From Elephas maximus indicus (Eukaryota > Chordata > Mammalia > Proboscidea > Elephantidae): DNA of 64,000 nt. Position numbers and translations under genes: made by a program. The stretch is from assembly GCF_024166365.1 (NCBI RefSeq), contig NC_064841.1, forward strand, positions 29,690,001 through 29,754,000. Reading direction: 5' to 3'. Position 1 is the stretch's first letter. Each line of letters starts with the position of its first letter. Under the pieces are notes generated by a model. It was not told the origin of the DNA, ran no database searches, and saw only the letters and a program-made list of their open reading frames with translations. Below, piece after piece: positions 42,713 to 57,271 of the stretch.

Positions 42713-44699
42713 GACTAAGCTCTGATTATTTGGCAGAAACCATGCACACAAGAAGGCAATGGGATGACACATACAAAACCTTGAAATGAAAAAATTGCCA
42801 ACCAAGAATAATATATTCTGCAAAACTTTCATTCAGATATGATCGTGAAATTAGGACATTTCCAAATAAACAGAAATTAAGGGAATATGTAAAAACCAAA
42901 CCAAACTTGCAAGAATTATTAAAGGGAGTCCTTTGGTCTGAGAACAAACAACATCAGACTACAGCCTGAATCTAGGACACAAGATCGTACTAGCCAGACA
43001 CCAACCTAGGAAATGAACTCTCAAGGACTATCCAAAACCAAAACAATTGCAACAGGGAACCAGACAGGTTAATCTGTAAATGACAACAATGTCAGAACAA
43101 TAAAAGAGGGAATAAACGGAATAAGTATAGAACTCTCTAATGGAGAGGAAGGCAAGGCGATACCAAGTAATAATAGACTGGTTCAAACCTAGGAAGATAA
43201 GGGTAAATTTTAAGGTAACCACAAAGAAAGTTAACAAACCTACTTATTAAAATAAAGAAGAAAACATAAAGTCTCAATAAAAACAAAATCTACAAAAACA
43301 AAAGAAATCCACAAACAAAAGGAACTCAGCACAGGACATTATGCTGAGTGAAATAAGTCAATCACAAAAGGACAAATATTGTTTGAGACCACTACTGTAA
43401 AAAGCATGAAAAATTTTACTTACAAAAATAAACAATATTTGATGGTTATGGGGGGGAGGGGCGGGGATGGAAAAACACTTAATAGACAAAAGATTAGAGG
43501 TAACTTTGGTGAAGGGTAAGACAGTACACAATACTGGGGAAGCCAGCACAACCCGTACAAGGCAAGGCCATGGTAGTTCCATAGACACATCCAAACTACC
43601 TGAGTGACTGAATTGCTGGGCTGAGGGCTGTGGGAACAATGGTCTCAGAGAACATCTAGCTCAACTGGCATAACAGAATTTATAAAGAAAATGCTCTACA
43701 TTCTACTTTGGCGAGTAGAGTTTGGGGTCTTAAAAGCCTGCAAGTGGCCATTTAGGATACTCCACTGGTCTCACCCCTTCGGGAGCAAGGAGGAATGAAG
43801 AAAGCTAAAGACATAAGGGAAAGATTAGTCCAAAGGACTAATGGACCACATCTACCATGGCCTCCACCAAGCTGAGCCTAGTACAACGAGATGGTGCCCG
43901 GCTACCAGCACTGACTGCTCTGACAAGGATCACAATAGAGGGTCCTGGACAGAGCTGGAGAAAAATTTAGAACAAAATTCTAACTCAAAAAGAAAGACCA
44001 GACTTGGTGGCCTGACAGAGACTGGAGAAACCCTGAGAGTATTGCCCCTGGAACCCTTTCAGCTCAGTAATGAGGTCACTCCTGAGGCTCACCCTTCAGC
44101 CAAAGGTTGAACAGGCCCATGGAACAAAACTAAAGGGGTGCACCAGCCCTGGGCAGGGACTGCAAAGCAGGAGGGAACAGGAAAGTTGGGAATAGGGAAC
44201 CCAAGGTTGAGAAGGGAGAGTGTTGACATGTTGTGGGGTTGTTAACCAATGTCATAGAACAATGTGTGTACTAATTGTTTGATGAGAAACTAGTTTGTTT
44301 TGTAAGACTTCATCTAAAGTTCAATTAGAAAGAAAGAAAAAAAAAAAAAGAACTAGAGCCATCAATCCGTAAATAATGACACCGTCAGAACAATAAAGGT
44401 GGAATACAGGGCGTAAGCATAGAACTTCCAGATGCAGAGGAAGTCAAGGCAATATCAAGTAATAAAAGACTCATTCAAACTTAGGAAGATACAGGAAAGT
44501 TTCAAGGTAACCACAAAGAAAGCTAACAAACCTACTCATCAAAATAAAGATGAAAAACATAAAATCTCAGTAAACACAAAATCTACAACAACAACAAAAA
44601 AACAAAAAGAAATTCCACAAACAAAAGGAACTCAGCACAGGAGAGTCAGAGGAACAAAGAAAACCTCGGCACCACACACACACACACGCACACAAAGCA

Positions 44700-48054
<3,355 letters not shown>

Positions 48055-49710
48055 AAGGAAATGATCTAAGTGCCCATCAACAGATGAATGGATAAACAAA
48101 CTATGGTACATACACACAATGGAATACTATGCAAAGATAAAGAACAATGATGCTGCAAAACATCTCACAACATGGATGAATCTGGAGGGCATTATGCTAA
48201 GTGAAATAAGTCAACTACGAAAGGGCAAATATTGTATGAGACCACTATTATAAAAACTCAAGAAAAGGTTTACACCCAGAAAGAAACAATCTTTGATGAT
48301 TACAAGGGAGGGAGGTGTTAGGGATGGAAAAACACTCACTAGACAACAGATAAGTTGTAATTCTGGTGAAGAGTAAGGCTGTACACAATACTGACTGTGG
48401 AAGTCAGCACAACGTGACCAAAGCAGTCATACAAACTCCACAGACACATCCAAACTCCCTGAGGGTTACTGGGCTGAGGGCTGGGGGCCATGGTTGCAGG
48501 GGACATCTAGCTCAATTGGCATAACATAGTTTATAAAGAAAACGTTCTTCATTCAACTGTGGTGAGTAGCATTTGAAGTCATAAAAGCCTGTGAGTGGCC
48601 AACTAAGATGAACCTACTGGTCCCATCCAGGCTGGAGCAAAGGAGAATGAAGAAAACCAAAGACACAAGTGAAAGATTTGTCCAAAGGACTAATGAATCA
48701 CAGCTACCACAACCTCCACAAGACTAAGCCCAGAACAAGTAGATGGTGCAAGGGTACCACCACTGACTGCTCTGACAGGGATCACAACAGAGGTCCCACA
48801 CAGCAGGAGAAAAATGTAGAACAAAATGCAAATTCACAAAAAACAAACAAATAAACCAGACTTGCCAGCCTGACAAAGACTGGAGAAACCCCAAGAATAT
48901 GGCCCCTGGACACCCTTTTACTCAATACTGAAGTCACTCCCAAGTTTCACCCTTCGGCCAAAAATTAGACAGATCTACAGGGCAAACAATAACACACATG
49001 AGGAACGTGCTTTGTAGTTCGACCACGTATATGAGACTAAATTGGCACACCAGCTCAAAAGCAAAAACGAGAAGGAAGGAAGGAAGGGACAGGAAAATTG
49101 AAGGAATGGGAACAGGTAACCTGGGGTGAAGAAGGAGAAAGTGTTGACACATTGTGGGTTTGGCAACCAATGTCACAAAACAATTTGCGTATTAATTGTT
49201 TAATGAAGAACTATTTTGCCCTGTAAACTTTCACCTAAAGCATAATTTAAAAAAGAAATTAATGAGGTAGGGAATAGAAAATCAAGTTAAAGAAAATTAA
49301 GTTCTTTGATGAAACTAACAAAATAGACAAATCACTAGCTAATTTAATTTAAGGAAAATAATAAAAGGAAGCACAATTGTTAAAAATGAGAAATGGACAT
49401 GGAGAAATAACTAATAATGCAGAGGAAATAAAAATAAACATACAAGAAACTACTTTGTAAACCTCCATGCAGATAGATCTGAAAGCCTATATGAAACACA
49501 ATTTGGAAAGTATGGTTATTAGAACTGACCTCATTAGAGACAGAAAGCATCAACAGACCAATTTTAATAGAGAGAATAGAGAAAGTTATCAAGGAACTGT
49601 CCTCATAAAAATCAAAACAAAAAAACGGCACCAGGAGCAAATGTTTTCACTGGGCAATTTTACCAAACCCTTGGAGGTTATGTAGTCTCAATGCTACATA
49701 AATTGTTTTT

Positions 49711-49836
49711 AACCCATTGCTGCCCAGTTGATTTTGACTATAGGACAGAGTAGAACTCCTCCATGGGGTTTTCAAGGAGCAGCTGGTGGATTCAAACTGC
49801 CTACCTTTTGGTTAGCAGCCAAGCTCTTAACCACTG
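49711..49836 (-). repeat. AfroSINE, diverged, minus orientation
   Basis: AACCCATTGCTGCCCAGTTG, ATAGGACAGAGTAGAACTCC, GGAGCAGCTGGTGGATTCAA and GGTTAGCAGCCAAGCTCTTA follow the SINE complement. It is more diverged than most copies here. Confidence 0.82.
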
Positions 49837-50074
49837 TTTAGAGCATAGAAAATATAGAGAACATGTAAAAATCTTTTTATTAAGTATAACAATGATAACT
49901 AAACCTGATAATAATAATGTAAATATTGATGCAAAAACCCTAAAAATGAGATTAGTGAGTGATTAGACTCAAACACCACATGAAGGAAATAATACACTAT
50001 GCTCTTATGGAGTTTATACCAGGAACACAAGGATGCTCCAATATTAGGAAATCTATTAAAATAATTCTGTATCA

Positions 50075-50538
50075 GAGAACCCCTGAGGGAGCAGGAGAGC
50101 AGTGGGATGCAGACCCCAAATTCTCTTAAGACCAGACTTAATGGTCTGACTGAGGCTAGAAGGACCCTTGTGGTCATGGCCCCCAGACCTTCTGTTGGCC
50201 CAGGACGGGAACCATCCCCGAAGCCAACTCTTCAGACATGGATTGGACTGGGCAATGGGTTGGAGAGGGATGCTGGTAAGGAGTGAGCTTCTTGGATCAG
50301 GTGGACACTTGAGATTAGGTTGACATCTCCTGCCTGGAGGAGAGATGAGAGGGTGGAGGGGGTTAGAAGCTGGCAAAATGGACACAAAAAGAGAGAGTGG
50401 AGGGAGAGAGCGGGTTGTCTCATTAGGGGGAGAGTAATTGGGAGTGTGTAGCAAGGTGTATATGAGCTTTTGTGTGAGAGACTGACTTGATTTGTAAACT
50501 TTCACTTAAAGCACAATAAAAATTATAAAAGAAATAAC
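50075..50538 (+). mobile_element. L1 3' end insert with 18-bp target duplication
   Basis: Only the last 460 bases of an L1 3' UTR are present, ending CACAATAAAAATTATAAAAG. TAAAATAATTCTGTATCA flanks it exactly on both sides (50057-50074 and 50539-50556), a textbook target-primed insertion. The 3' UTR is nearly identical to those at 10010-10470 and 60480-60950, so it is comparatively young. Confidence 0.95.
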
Positions 50539-50713
50539 TAAAATAATTCTGTATCATAAGAAATGTATTAAAAAAATCTTTTAATATTATTCATTGTATT
50601 AATAGGTTGGGGGGGGACCACATGGCTTTCTTCATAGGTGCTGAAAAAAACTTTGATAAAACAGTATTCATTTCTAAAGTATTTCTTGAGAAAATAGGAA
50701 TAGATGAATACTT

Positions 50714-52578
50714 ATTTATTTATTTTACTGTGCTTAAGGTGAAAGTTTACAGCTCAACTTAATTTCTCATTAAAACATTTATACACATATTGCCGAGGAA
50801 TTTACCTTCTATTCCTATTTTGCTGAGTGTTTTTATCAGGAATGGGTGTTGGACTTTTTCAAATGCATTTCTGCCTCAATTGATAAGATCATGTGGTTCT
50901 TACCTTTTGTTTTATTTATATGATGTATTACATTGATTGATTGTCTAATGTTGAACCATCCCTGCATACCTGGTATGAATCCCACTTGGTCATGGTGAAT
51001 TATTATTTTTATTTGTTGTTGAATTCTATAGGCTAGAATATTGTTGAGAAATTTTGTATCTATGTTCATGAGAGATATTGGTCTATAATTTTCTTTTTTT
51101 GTTGTGCCTTTATCTGGCTTTGGTGTCAGGGTTATACTGGCTTCATAAAAGGAATTCAGACATATTCCTTTCTTTTCTATGCTCTGAAATACCTTTAGTA
51201 GTACTGTTGTTAACTCTTCTCTGAAAGTTTGGTAGAATTCTCCAGTGAAGCCATCAGGACCAGGGCTTTTTTTTGTTGGGAGTTGTTTTTTTTTTTTAAT
51301 TACCTCTCCAATCTCTTCTTTTATTATGGGTTTATTTAGTTTTTCTTCCTTGGTTTGTGCTAGTTTAGGCAGGTAGTGTGCTTCTAGAAATTTGTCCATT
51401 TCCTCTAGGTTTTCAAATTTGTTGGAATACAATTTTTCATAGTATTCTGTTATGATCCTCTTTATTTCAGTTGGGTCTGTTGTGAAATCACCCATCTCAT
51501 TTTTTATTCAGGTTATTTGTTTCCTCTCCTGTTTCTCTTGTGTCAGTTTTGCCAATGGTTTATCGATTTTGCTGATCTTTCCAAGGGACCAACTTTTAGT
51601 CTTGTTGACTCTTTCAATTGTTTTTATTTTCTCTATTTCATTTATTTCTGCTGTAATCTTTATTATTTCCTTTTTCCTGGTGCCTGAGGGCTTTTTTTGC
51701 TGCTTTCTATTTGCTCAAGTTGTAGGGCTAATCTTTTGATTTTGTCCCTTTCTTCTTTTTGGATGTGTGCATTTATTGCTATAAATTGACCTCTAAGCAC
51801 TGCTTTTGCTGTGTCCCAAAAGTTCTGGTAAGATGTGTTTTCATTCTCATTTGATTCTATAAATTTCTTTATTTCTTCCTTGAGTTCTTCTATAACCCAG
51901 TAGTTTTTGAGCAAGGTGTTATTCAGTTTCCACGTTTGATATTTTTCCTTGCTGTTTCTATTATTGATTTATACTTTTATGGTTTTATGGTAAGAAAAGA
52001 TGCTTTGTAATATTCAATGTTTTGGATTCTGTTAAGGCTTGCTTTGCAGCCTAATATGTGGTCTATTCTGGAGAATGTTCCATTGAGTTGGAAAAGAATT
52101 TATACTTGGCTGCTGTTGGGTGGAATGTTCTGTACGTGTCTATGAGGTCAAGTTGATTCGTTGTGGCATTTAGATCTTCTGTGTCTTTTTTCAGTTTCTT
52201 TCTAGGTGTTCTGTCCTTCACCAAAAGTGATGTGTTGAAGCCTTCAGCTCCAACGGAACTGTCTATTTCTGTTTTCAATGCTGTTGGAGTTTGTTTTATG
52301 CATTTTGGGGCCCGGTCATTGGGTGCATATATATTTATTATGGTTATGATCTCCTGGTGTATTGACCCTTTAATTATTATATAGAAATAATTTTGAATTT
52401 CTAGTTGCTGTCACTCTATGGTTTCTAGCAGCCTATTAATTTTGTTGTTTGGTTCTTGGATTGTTTTCTTGACTTCCTCTATTGCTTTGTCTGTTTGTTC
52501 CCTGGCTTAGTCTGTGTTTTGCCTGATCTCCTTTCTGATCTATTGGAGAGCTCTGTATATTAGTCTTTTGAATAAAGG
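50714..52578 (-). mobile_element. L1 LINE, minus strand, internally deleted
   Basis: On the minus strand, from right to left, it starts with an ORF1 5' segment (52430-52575). It then jumps to the endonuclease-linker and RT part of ORF2 (50800-52430) and ends with the last bases of a 3' UTR and tail (50714-50800). The C-terminal part of ORF2 and most of the 3' UTR are missing, as are the end of ORF1 and the start of ORF2. Confidence 0.82.
50836..51914 (-). pseudogene. L1 ORF2 remnant (linker and RT N-terminal part)
   Basis: A 219-codon frame at 50836-51495 reads [59 protein letters not shown] and [19 protein letters not shown], the first RT motifs. A linker piece at 51663-51914 reads [20 protein letters not shown]. 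The frame degrades just where the first catalytic motif begins and the rest of RT is deleted. It is the longest open ORF2 piece of its class here. Confidence 0.88.
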
Positions 52579-52860
52579 GACATGATGTATACAATTTTAA
52601 AATTTTTAAGAAAACATATTACATATATATCTATATGAATGTGATGTGTATATATACACACGTATATCTACTCTATATTTGTATCTATAGCTATATATCT
52701 ATATACATATAGTATATGGAGAAAGCAAGAACACATGATAAAGCAAATGAGGCAAAATTTTAATAGATAAATCTGAATAAAGGGTATATGCATACATTTC
52801 TTTGAGCTATTTTTACAAGTTTTGGTATAATAACTTTAAAAATAAGCTTCAAAATTAGTT
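52579..52860 (+). repeat. Ancient L1 3' end (L1M-like), third copy
   Basis: GGACATGATGTATACAATTT, a long TATA/CACA microsatellite, GGAGAAAGCAAGAACACATG and TGAATAAAGGGTATATGCAT resemble the copies at 21300-21600 and 22700-23000. It may be the true 3' end of the ancient L1 whose ORF2 lies at 49258-50713. Confidence 0.45.
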
Positions 52861-52998
52861 CTAAAGTTTTTAAAAACTCAAAAAAGTATGTTTAGTACCA
52901 CTCAATTTTTATAAACTTATGTAAATGTAAATTTATCTAAAGGGTACACATGCACACATACACACATGCTCATATACATGCTCCTGAAGCATTAAGTG

Positions 52999-53200
52999 GA
53001 GTTCCTGAGTAGTGCAAATGGTTAACACGCTTGGCTGCTAACCCAAAGGGTAGCGGTCTGAGTCCACTCAGAGGCACCTCAGAAGAAAGGCCCGCAATCT
53101 ACTTCCAAAAACTTAGCCATTGAAAACTCTACAAAACGCAGTTCTACTCTGACACACATGGGTCACAACAAGTTGCACGTGACTCAGTGGCAACTGGTTA
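52999..53200 (+). repeat. Older Afrotherian SINE subfamily
   Basis: GAGTTCCTGAGTAGTGCAAA (head), AACACGCTTGGCTGCTAACC, GCACCTCAGAAGAAAGGCC, CAATCTACTTCCAAAAACTT, AGCCATTGAAAACTCTACAA and CAGTTCTACTCTGACACACA identify a related SINE with a different middle. It is more diverged than the AfroSINEs above. Confidence 0.8.
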
Positions 53201-53568
53201 AAAGCATAAGTAACTCTTTCTGAGCGAGTGGGGTTTAGATATTTATAAGCATTCTCTTTTTTGCTTCTCTGTGTTTTCTTTCATAAGCACTTCTTTTCAC
53301 ATACAAAATATAGTTTTGTTAGTAAAAAAAAAAAGCTCCTCAAAACATTGCTTATAATATGAAAAATGGAAATAATCTAAATGACCATCAGTAATTAGAA
53401 TCACTAAATAGGCTGAAAATGGAAAGTAATAAAATTTCGTAATGAAAAACCATACTTGTTCTCATTTTAAAGGCTGATCAACATTCAGAATTCTTGTTGC
53501 ACTGGATAGCACGGAAATTTTTCTTCTAAACCTGCAATCGCTAAACATAATAAAAACACATTACTTGT
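53201..53568. other. AT-rich stretch, possible old L1 remnant
   Basis: AAAAATGGAAATAATCTAAATGACC-like sequence near 53360-53390 hints at an old ORF2 end. Otherwise nothing was recognised. Confidence 0.35.
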
Positions 53569-54922
53569 GTTGTTGTTGTTTTTAGATGCCGCCCAATTTG
53601 TTCCAACTCACAGTGTAACCCAACGAGGATTCTTGTCCTGTCCTATTAGCCAGCGGAAATAAGAGGGACGCCATACCACCAGTTGCAAGGGAAACAGAAA
53701 GTGAAAATTTATTGTCTGCGCAGACAAGGGTTACGGTGGGGCTAGCGACCATCAGGCCAAGTGCTCACTGTCTGAGGGGGTTGGGGAGCTTTTTATTTCC
53801 AGTGGCATCTGGGGGTTCGGTTTGGTGCCCAAAACTCTCCGATCTTAGCCCTCCCATGTCCACATTTGGAGGTCCAGATGTTGAATCACGTCGGTGACGT
53901 TCAGGTTCAAGGAGAGATTGAGGACACAGCTCTGCAGGTCCTGCGCATGCGCCAAAACCTTGGTTCGAGCATGCGCAGGATTCTGGCACCAAATTCAAAC
54001 TGTGGTTTGGACACCCCCCTCCCCGCCCGGCAACGCGGCTGGGCCAAACTGCAGTTAGACGTTGTGGCTTGGTGGGCTGCGAGGGGGCCAGGGAATGCGG
54101 TGGAGCAGGGGGAAGTCTGGGAGGAGGCTTCAATAGGGACCTTATGTGCTACAGAACAAAACAGTGCCCAGTCGTGCCATTCTCTCAATTGTTATGCTTG
54201 ACCCATTGTTGCAGACACTGTGTCAATCTGTCACGTTGAGGGTCTTCTTTTTCGCTGCCGCTCTACTTTACCAAGCATGATGTCCTTCTCTATGGGCTGA
54301 TCCCTCCCAATAACATGTCCAACATATGTGAGTCTTGCCATCCTTGCTTCCTTACGGAGCATTCTGGCTGTATTTCCTCCAAGACAGATTTGTTCGTTCT
54401 TTCGGCAGTCCATGGTATATTCTATATTCCTCGCCAACCTCGCAATTAAAAGGCATCAGTTCTTCTGTCTTCCTTATTCATTGTCCTGCTTTCATATGCA
54501 CATGAGGCAATTGAAAACACCATAGCATAGATCAAGTGCACCTTAGTCTTCAAGGTGACATCTTTGCCTTTTCACACTTTGAAGAGGTCTTTTGCAGCAG
54601 ATTTGGCCAATGTAATGCGTCGTTTATTTCTTGATTTCTGCTTCCATGGGTGTTGATCGTGGATCCAAGTAAAATGAAATTCTTGACAACTTCTTTTCTC
54701 CATTTATCCTGATGTTGCTTATTGGTCCAGTCGTGAGGATTTTTGTTTTCTTTATGTTGAGGCGTAATCTATACTGAAGGCTGTGGTCTTTGATCTTCAT
54801 CAGTGAGTGCTTCAAGTCCCCTTCACTTTCAGCAAGCAAGGTCATGTCATCTGTGTAACACAGGTTATTAATGAGTCTTCCTTCAATCCTGTTGCCCCTT
54901 TCTTCTTCATATAGTCCATCTT
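53569..54922 (-). mobile_element. RTE (BovB-like) LINE 3' part, split by an LTR
   Basis: On the minus strand it runs from the RT C-terminal region (ESEGDLKHSLMKIKDHSLQY, 54624-54845; TARMLRKEARMARLTYVGHV, 54231-54437) to the 3' end with a (GTT)n-type tail on the + strand at 53569-53582. The 3' end carries the segment shared with SINEs. A 519-bp LTR interrupts it. No intact frame remains. Confidence 0.88.
53614..54132 (-). mobile_element. Solo LTR of a class I (gammaretrovirus-like) ERV
   Basis: The 519-bp segment starts TGTAACCC and ends GGCTTCA on the + strand, giving TG...CA borders. It interrupts the RTE at CTCATAG|CGACC, with ACAG left and ATAG right as a 4-bp duplication (one change). 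On the minus strand it holds AATAAAAAGCTCC and a second AATAAA (complement at 53708-53713), so it reads leftward. It has an NRF1-type GCGCATGCGC (53943-53952). No gag, pol or env was seen. A solo LTR usually arises by recombination between the two LTRs of a provirus. Class is inferred from structure only. Confidence 0.75.
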
Positions 54923-56136
54923 ACCCTAAATAGAAAGTGAGAGGAAAGATACATTGAAACAAGCATAAACTTTCTACATCACAGTTTTTAATGAGATCCA
55001 ATCAAATTAGCAAGGAAAGAGCAAACAGCAGTGAATTAGTTCCTATTTCCCCTGCCTGCTCCCCTTAGCTATCATTGATGAGTGTCTAACAAGGAATCAT
55101 ACATAGGTTTGTGGCTTTAAGCAATATTCTTCAGTAGTAGAAATTTTCTCCTCAGTGCCTCATTGTTGCTTGCACAGAAGGGCTGCAGCACATTCTTTAT
55201 TAACACTGTGTAATTTGCTTCCACACGACTGCTTGCACTGCACTGTCATTTGATACATTTGTGTGTGTGTAGAGATGGGTAATGCAATGCCTCCTGACAT
55301 TCAACATGCTCAAGGTTGTAGCATATGACACAAAAAAGGGATAAAGTGGTGTTTTCCACACACACACAAAATCTATATTTTTACAATGCTTAAATGGTGA
55401 TAATGTTGATAACTTGAAAACATTTGTTTCGGTAAAAGGAAATTTGCAGACTCCTTTTTTTTTTTATAAATCAGCTTCTAGCAAATATGATGGATTTTTA
55501 TAATCAGTAAGTACATTTCAGAGGTGCAGACATTGTCTACTTTCTATGTATAGAATGATCCTCTGTGGTGTAAACAGAGCTGAGGTCTTCCAAAAGAGAA
55601 CATTGTACAGAATAAGGAGTACCATCTAATCTTGTAAGAAACCTTGCATGATGCACGACTCTGGGACAGACACCGAGCTGTCTTAAACTTTTGTGCAGGA
55701 ACAGTAGTTCTATGAAATACAAATGGACCATGACAGAGAACTCTATTCAGAGCTCTGTCTGCTTAAATGTCATAGCACTTTTTTATGGCTCAAAATAGAT
55801 AAATATGGATAAATGTTTATTAGATTATTTATAAGCATTTATAAAAATGTGTATCATCTTTCCAGTACAAAACACTAGTACGGACTTTGAAGTTTCATGC
55901 TGACCATAAGATTTCTGTGTTTGCAGGTGTATTTTGATTTACTTATTTTCAGTTGGAAAAATAATGAGGGTTGTCTTTTCCTAATGATTCTGAAGTGTCA
56001 GTTTTGCCATAAATTAATCATATATGTGTGTGTATGTTTCTGGGCTCTCTAGTCTATTTCACTGGTGTATATATATATGTATATTCATTTTCCCCCGTTT
56101 GTTCAAGGTGATATATATATACATACACACACACCC
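54923..56136. other. Repeat-poor stretch, nothing recognised
   Basis: About 1.2 kb without a recognisable repeat apart from short GT/AC and TATA runs (55261, 55355, 56065-56135). No gene-like frame or splice-bounded exon was seen. It may be old unique intergenic sequence. Confidence 0.45.
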
Positions 56137-56560
56137 CACATGTCTGTCAGTTTGTCATAGTACTGGAATATGAGCCCCTCAGGTTGGAAGGCATTCAAAA
56201 GATGGCTGGGGAAGAGCTGCCTCCTCAAAGTAGAGCCAACCTTAATGATGTGGATGGAGTCAGGTTTTGGGACTTTCATTTGCCGATGTAGCACCACTTG
56301 AAATGAGAAGAAACAGCTGCAAACATGGATTAATAATCGGAACATTGAAGGCACAAAGCATGAATCTAGGAAAATTGGAAATCTGCTAAAATGAAATAAA
56401 ACCCATAAACATTGATATCCTAGGCATTAGTGAGTGCAAATGGACTGGTATTGGCCGTTTTGCATCCAACGATCATATAGTCTACTATGCCGGGAACGAC
56501 AACTTGAAGAGGAATGGCGCTGCATTTATTGTCAAAAAGAACATTTCAAGATCTACCCTG

Positions 56561-57114
56561 ACATCTTCTCTGACCATAAGGCCATAAAAGTGGAAATCAA
56601 TAACAGGAAAAGCAGGGAAAAGAAGTCAAACATTTGGAAACTGAACAATATCCTGCTCAAAAAAGACTGGTTTATAGAAGACATTAAGGATAGACTAAAG
56701 AAATTCAGAGAGTCCAATGAGAATGAAAACACTTCCTATCAGAACCTTTGGGACACAGCAAAAGCAGTGCTCAGAGGCCAATTTATGTCAATAAATGCAC
56801 ACATCCAAAAAGAAGAAAGGGCCAAAATCAAAGAATTATCCCTACAACTTGAACAAATAGAGAGCAACAAAAGAAACCCACAGGCACCAGAAGACAACAA
56901 ATAATAAAAATTAGAGCTGAACTAAATGAAATAGAAAACAGAAAAACAATTGGAAGAATTAACAAGACCAAAAGCTGGATTTGAAAAACTCAACAAAATT
57001 GATAAACCATTGGCCAAACTGACAAAAGAAAAACAGGAGAGGAAGCAAATAACCCGAATAAGAAATGAGATGGGTGATATTACAACAAACCAACTGAAAT
57101 TAAAATATCCATCC
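56561..57114 (+). mobile_element. Internal L1 ORF2 fragment inserted in the RTE
   Basis: The 554-bp piece covers only the endonuclease-RT linker of L1 ORF2 (56590-56904: [40 protein letters not shown]). It ends at an A-rich CAACTGAAATTAAAA. The flanks AGATCTACCCTG (56549-56560) and ATATCCATCCTG (57115-57126) look like a 12-bp target duplication with two changes, so this is an insertion of an internally ended L1 RNA copy. Confidence 0.8.
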
Positions 57115-57271
57115 TGAAGTACAATGTTGTCAGTGATGAGATAATATCCATACACCTAGAAGGAAGACCAGTCAATATGACTATTATTCAAATTTACACA
57201 CCAATCACTAAGGCCAAAGATGAAGAAATTTAAGGTTTTTACCAATTTTTTCAGTCTGAAATTGATCAAAC

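Larger units (their letters stand above)
40093..44350 (+). mobile_element. L1 LINE lacking ORF2, nested in another L1
   Basis: It has a 5' UTR (40093 to about 41900), an ORF1 region (about 42000-42720) and a spacer. Then at about 43337 it jumps directly to the extreme 3' end of ORF2 (ATTATGCTGAGTGAAATAAG) and a 3' UTR with an A-rich tail (44325-44350). The flanks GGAACTAGA (left) and AGAACTAGA (right) look like a target duplication. Nearly all of ORF2 is missing, so the 4.26-kb insert has the gene content of a half-LINE. The junction shows no GT-AG borders relative to the neighbouring copy. Confidence 0.8.
49258..50713 (+). mobile_element. Ancient L1 ORF2 fragment, right part, with two insertions
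   Basis: It resumes the old L1 left at 34152: GGGAATAGAAAATCAAG, CTAACAAAATAGACAAATCA, AACCTCCATGCAGATAGATC, ATGCAAAAACCCTAAAAATG, then AATTGTATTAATAGGTTGG-like RT sequence to about 50713. It is strongly diverged with many stops. A SINE (49711-49836) and an L1 3' end (50075-50538) interrupt it. Confidence 0.6.

Noticed and set aside
53765..54201. Frames of 93-122 residues at 53.8-54.2 kb (possible first exon of RPL22L1, the next gene expected from human synteny)
   Set aside because: The GC-rich patch is fully explained by a solo LTR with TG...CA borders inside an RTE. No ribosomal protein L22-like residues appear, so RPL22L1 probably lies beyond the window.
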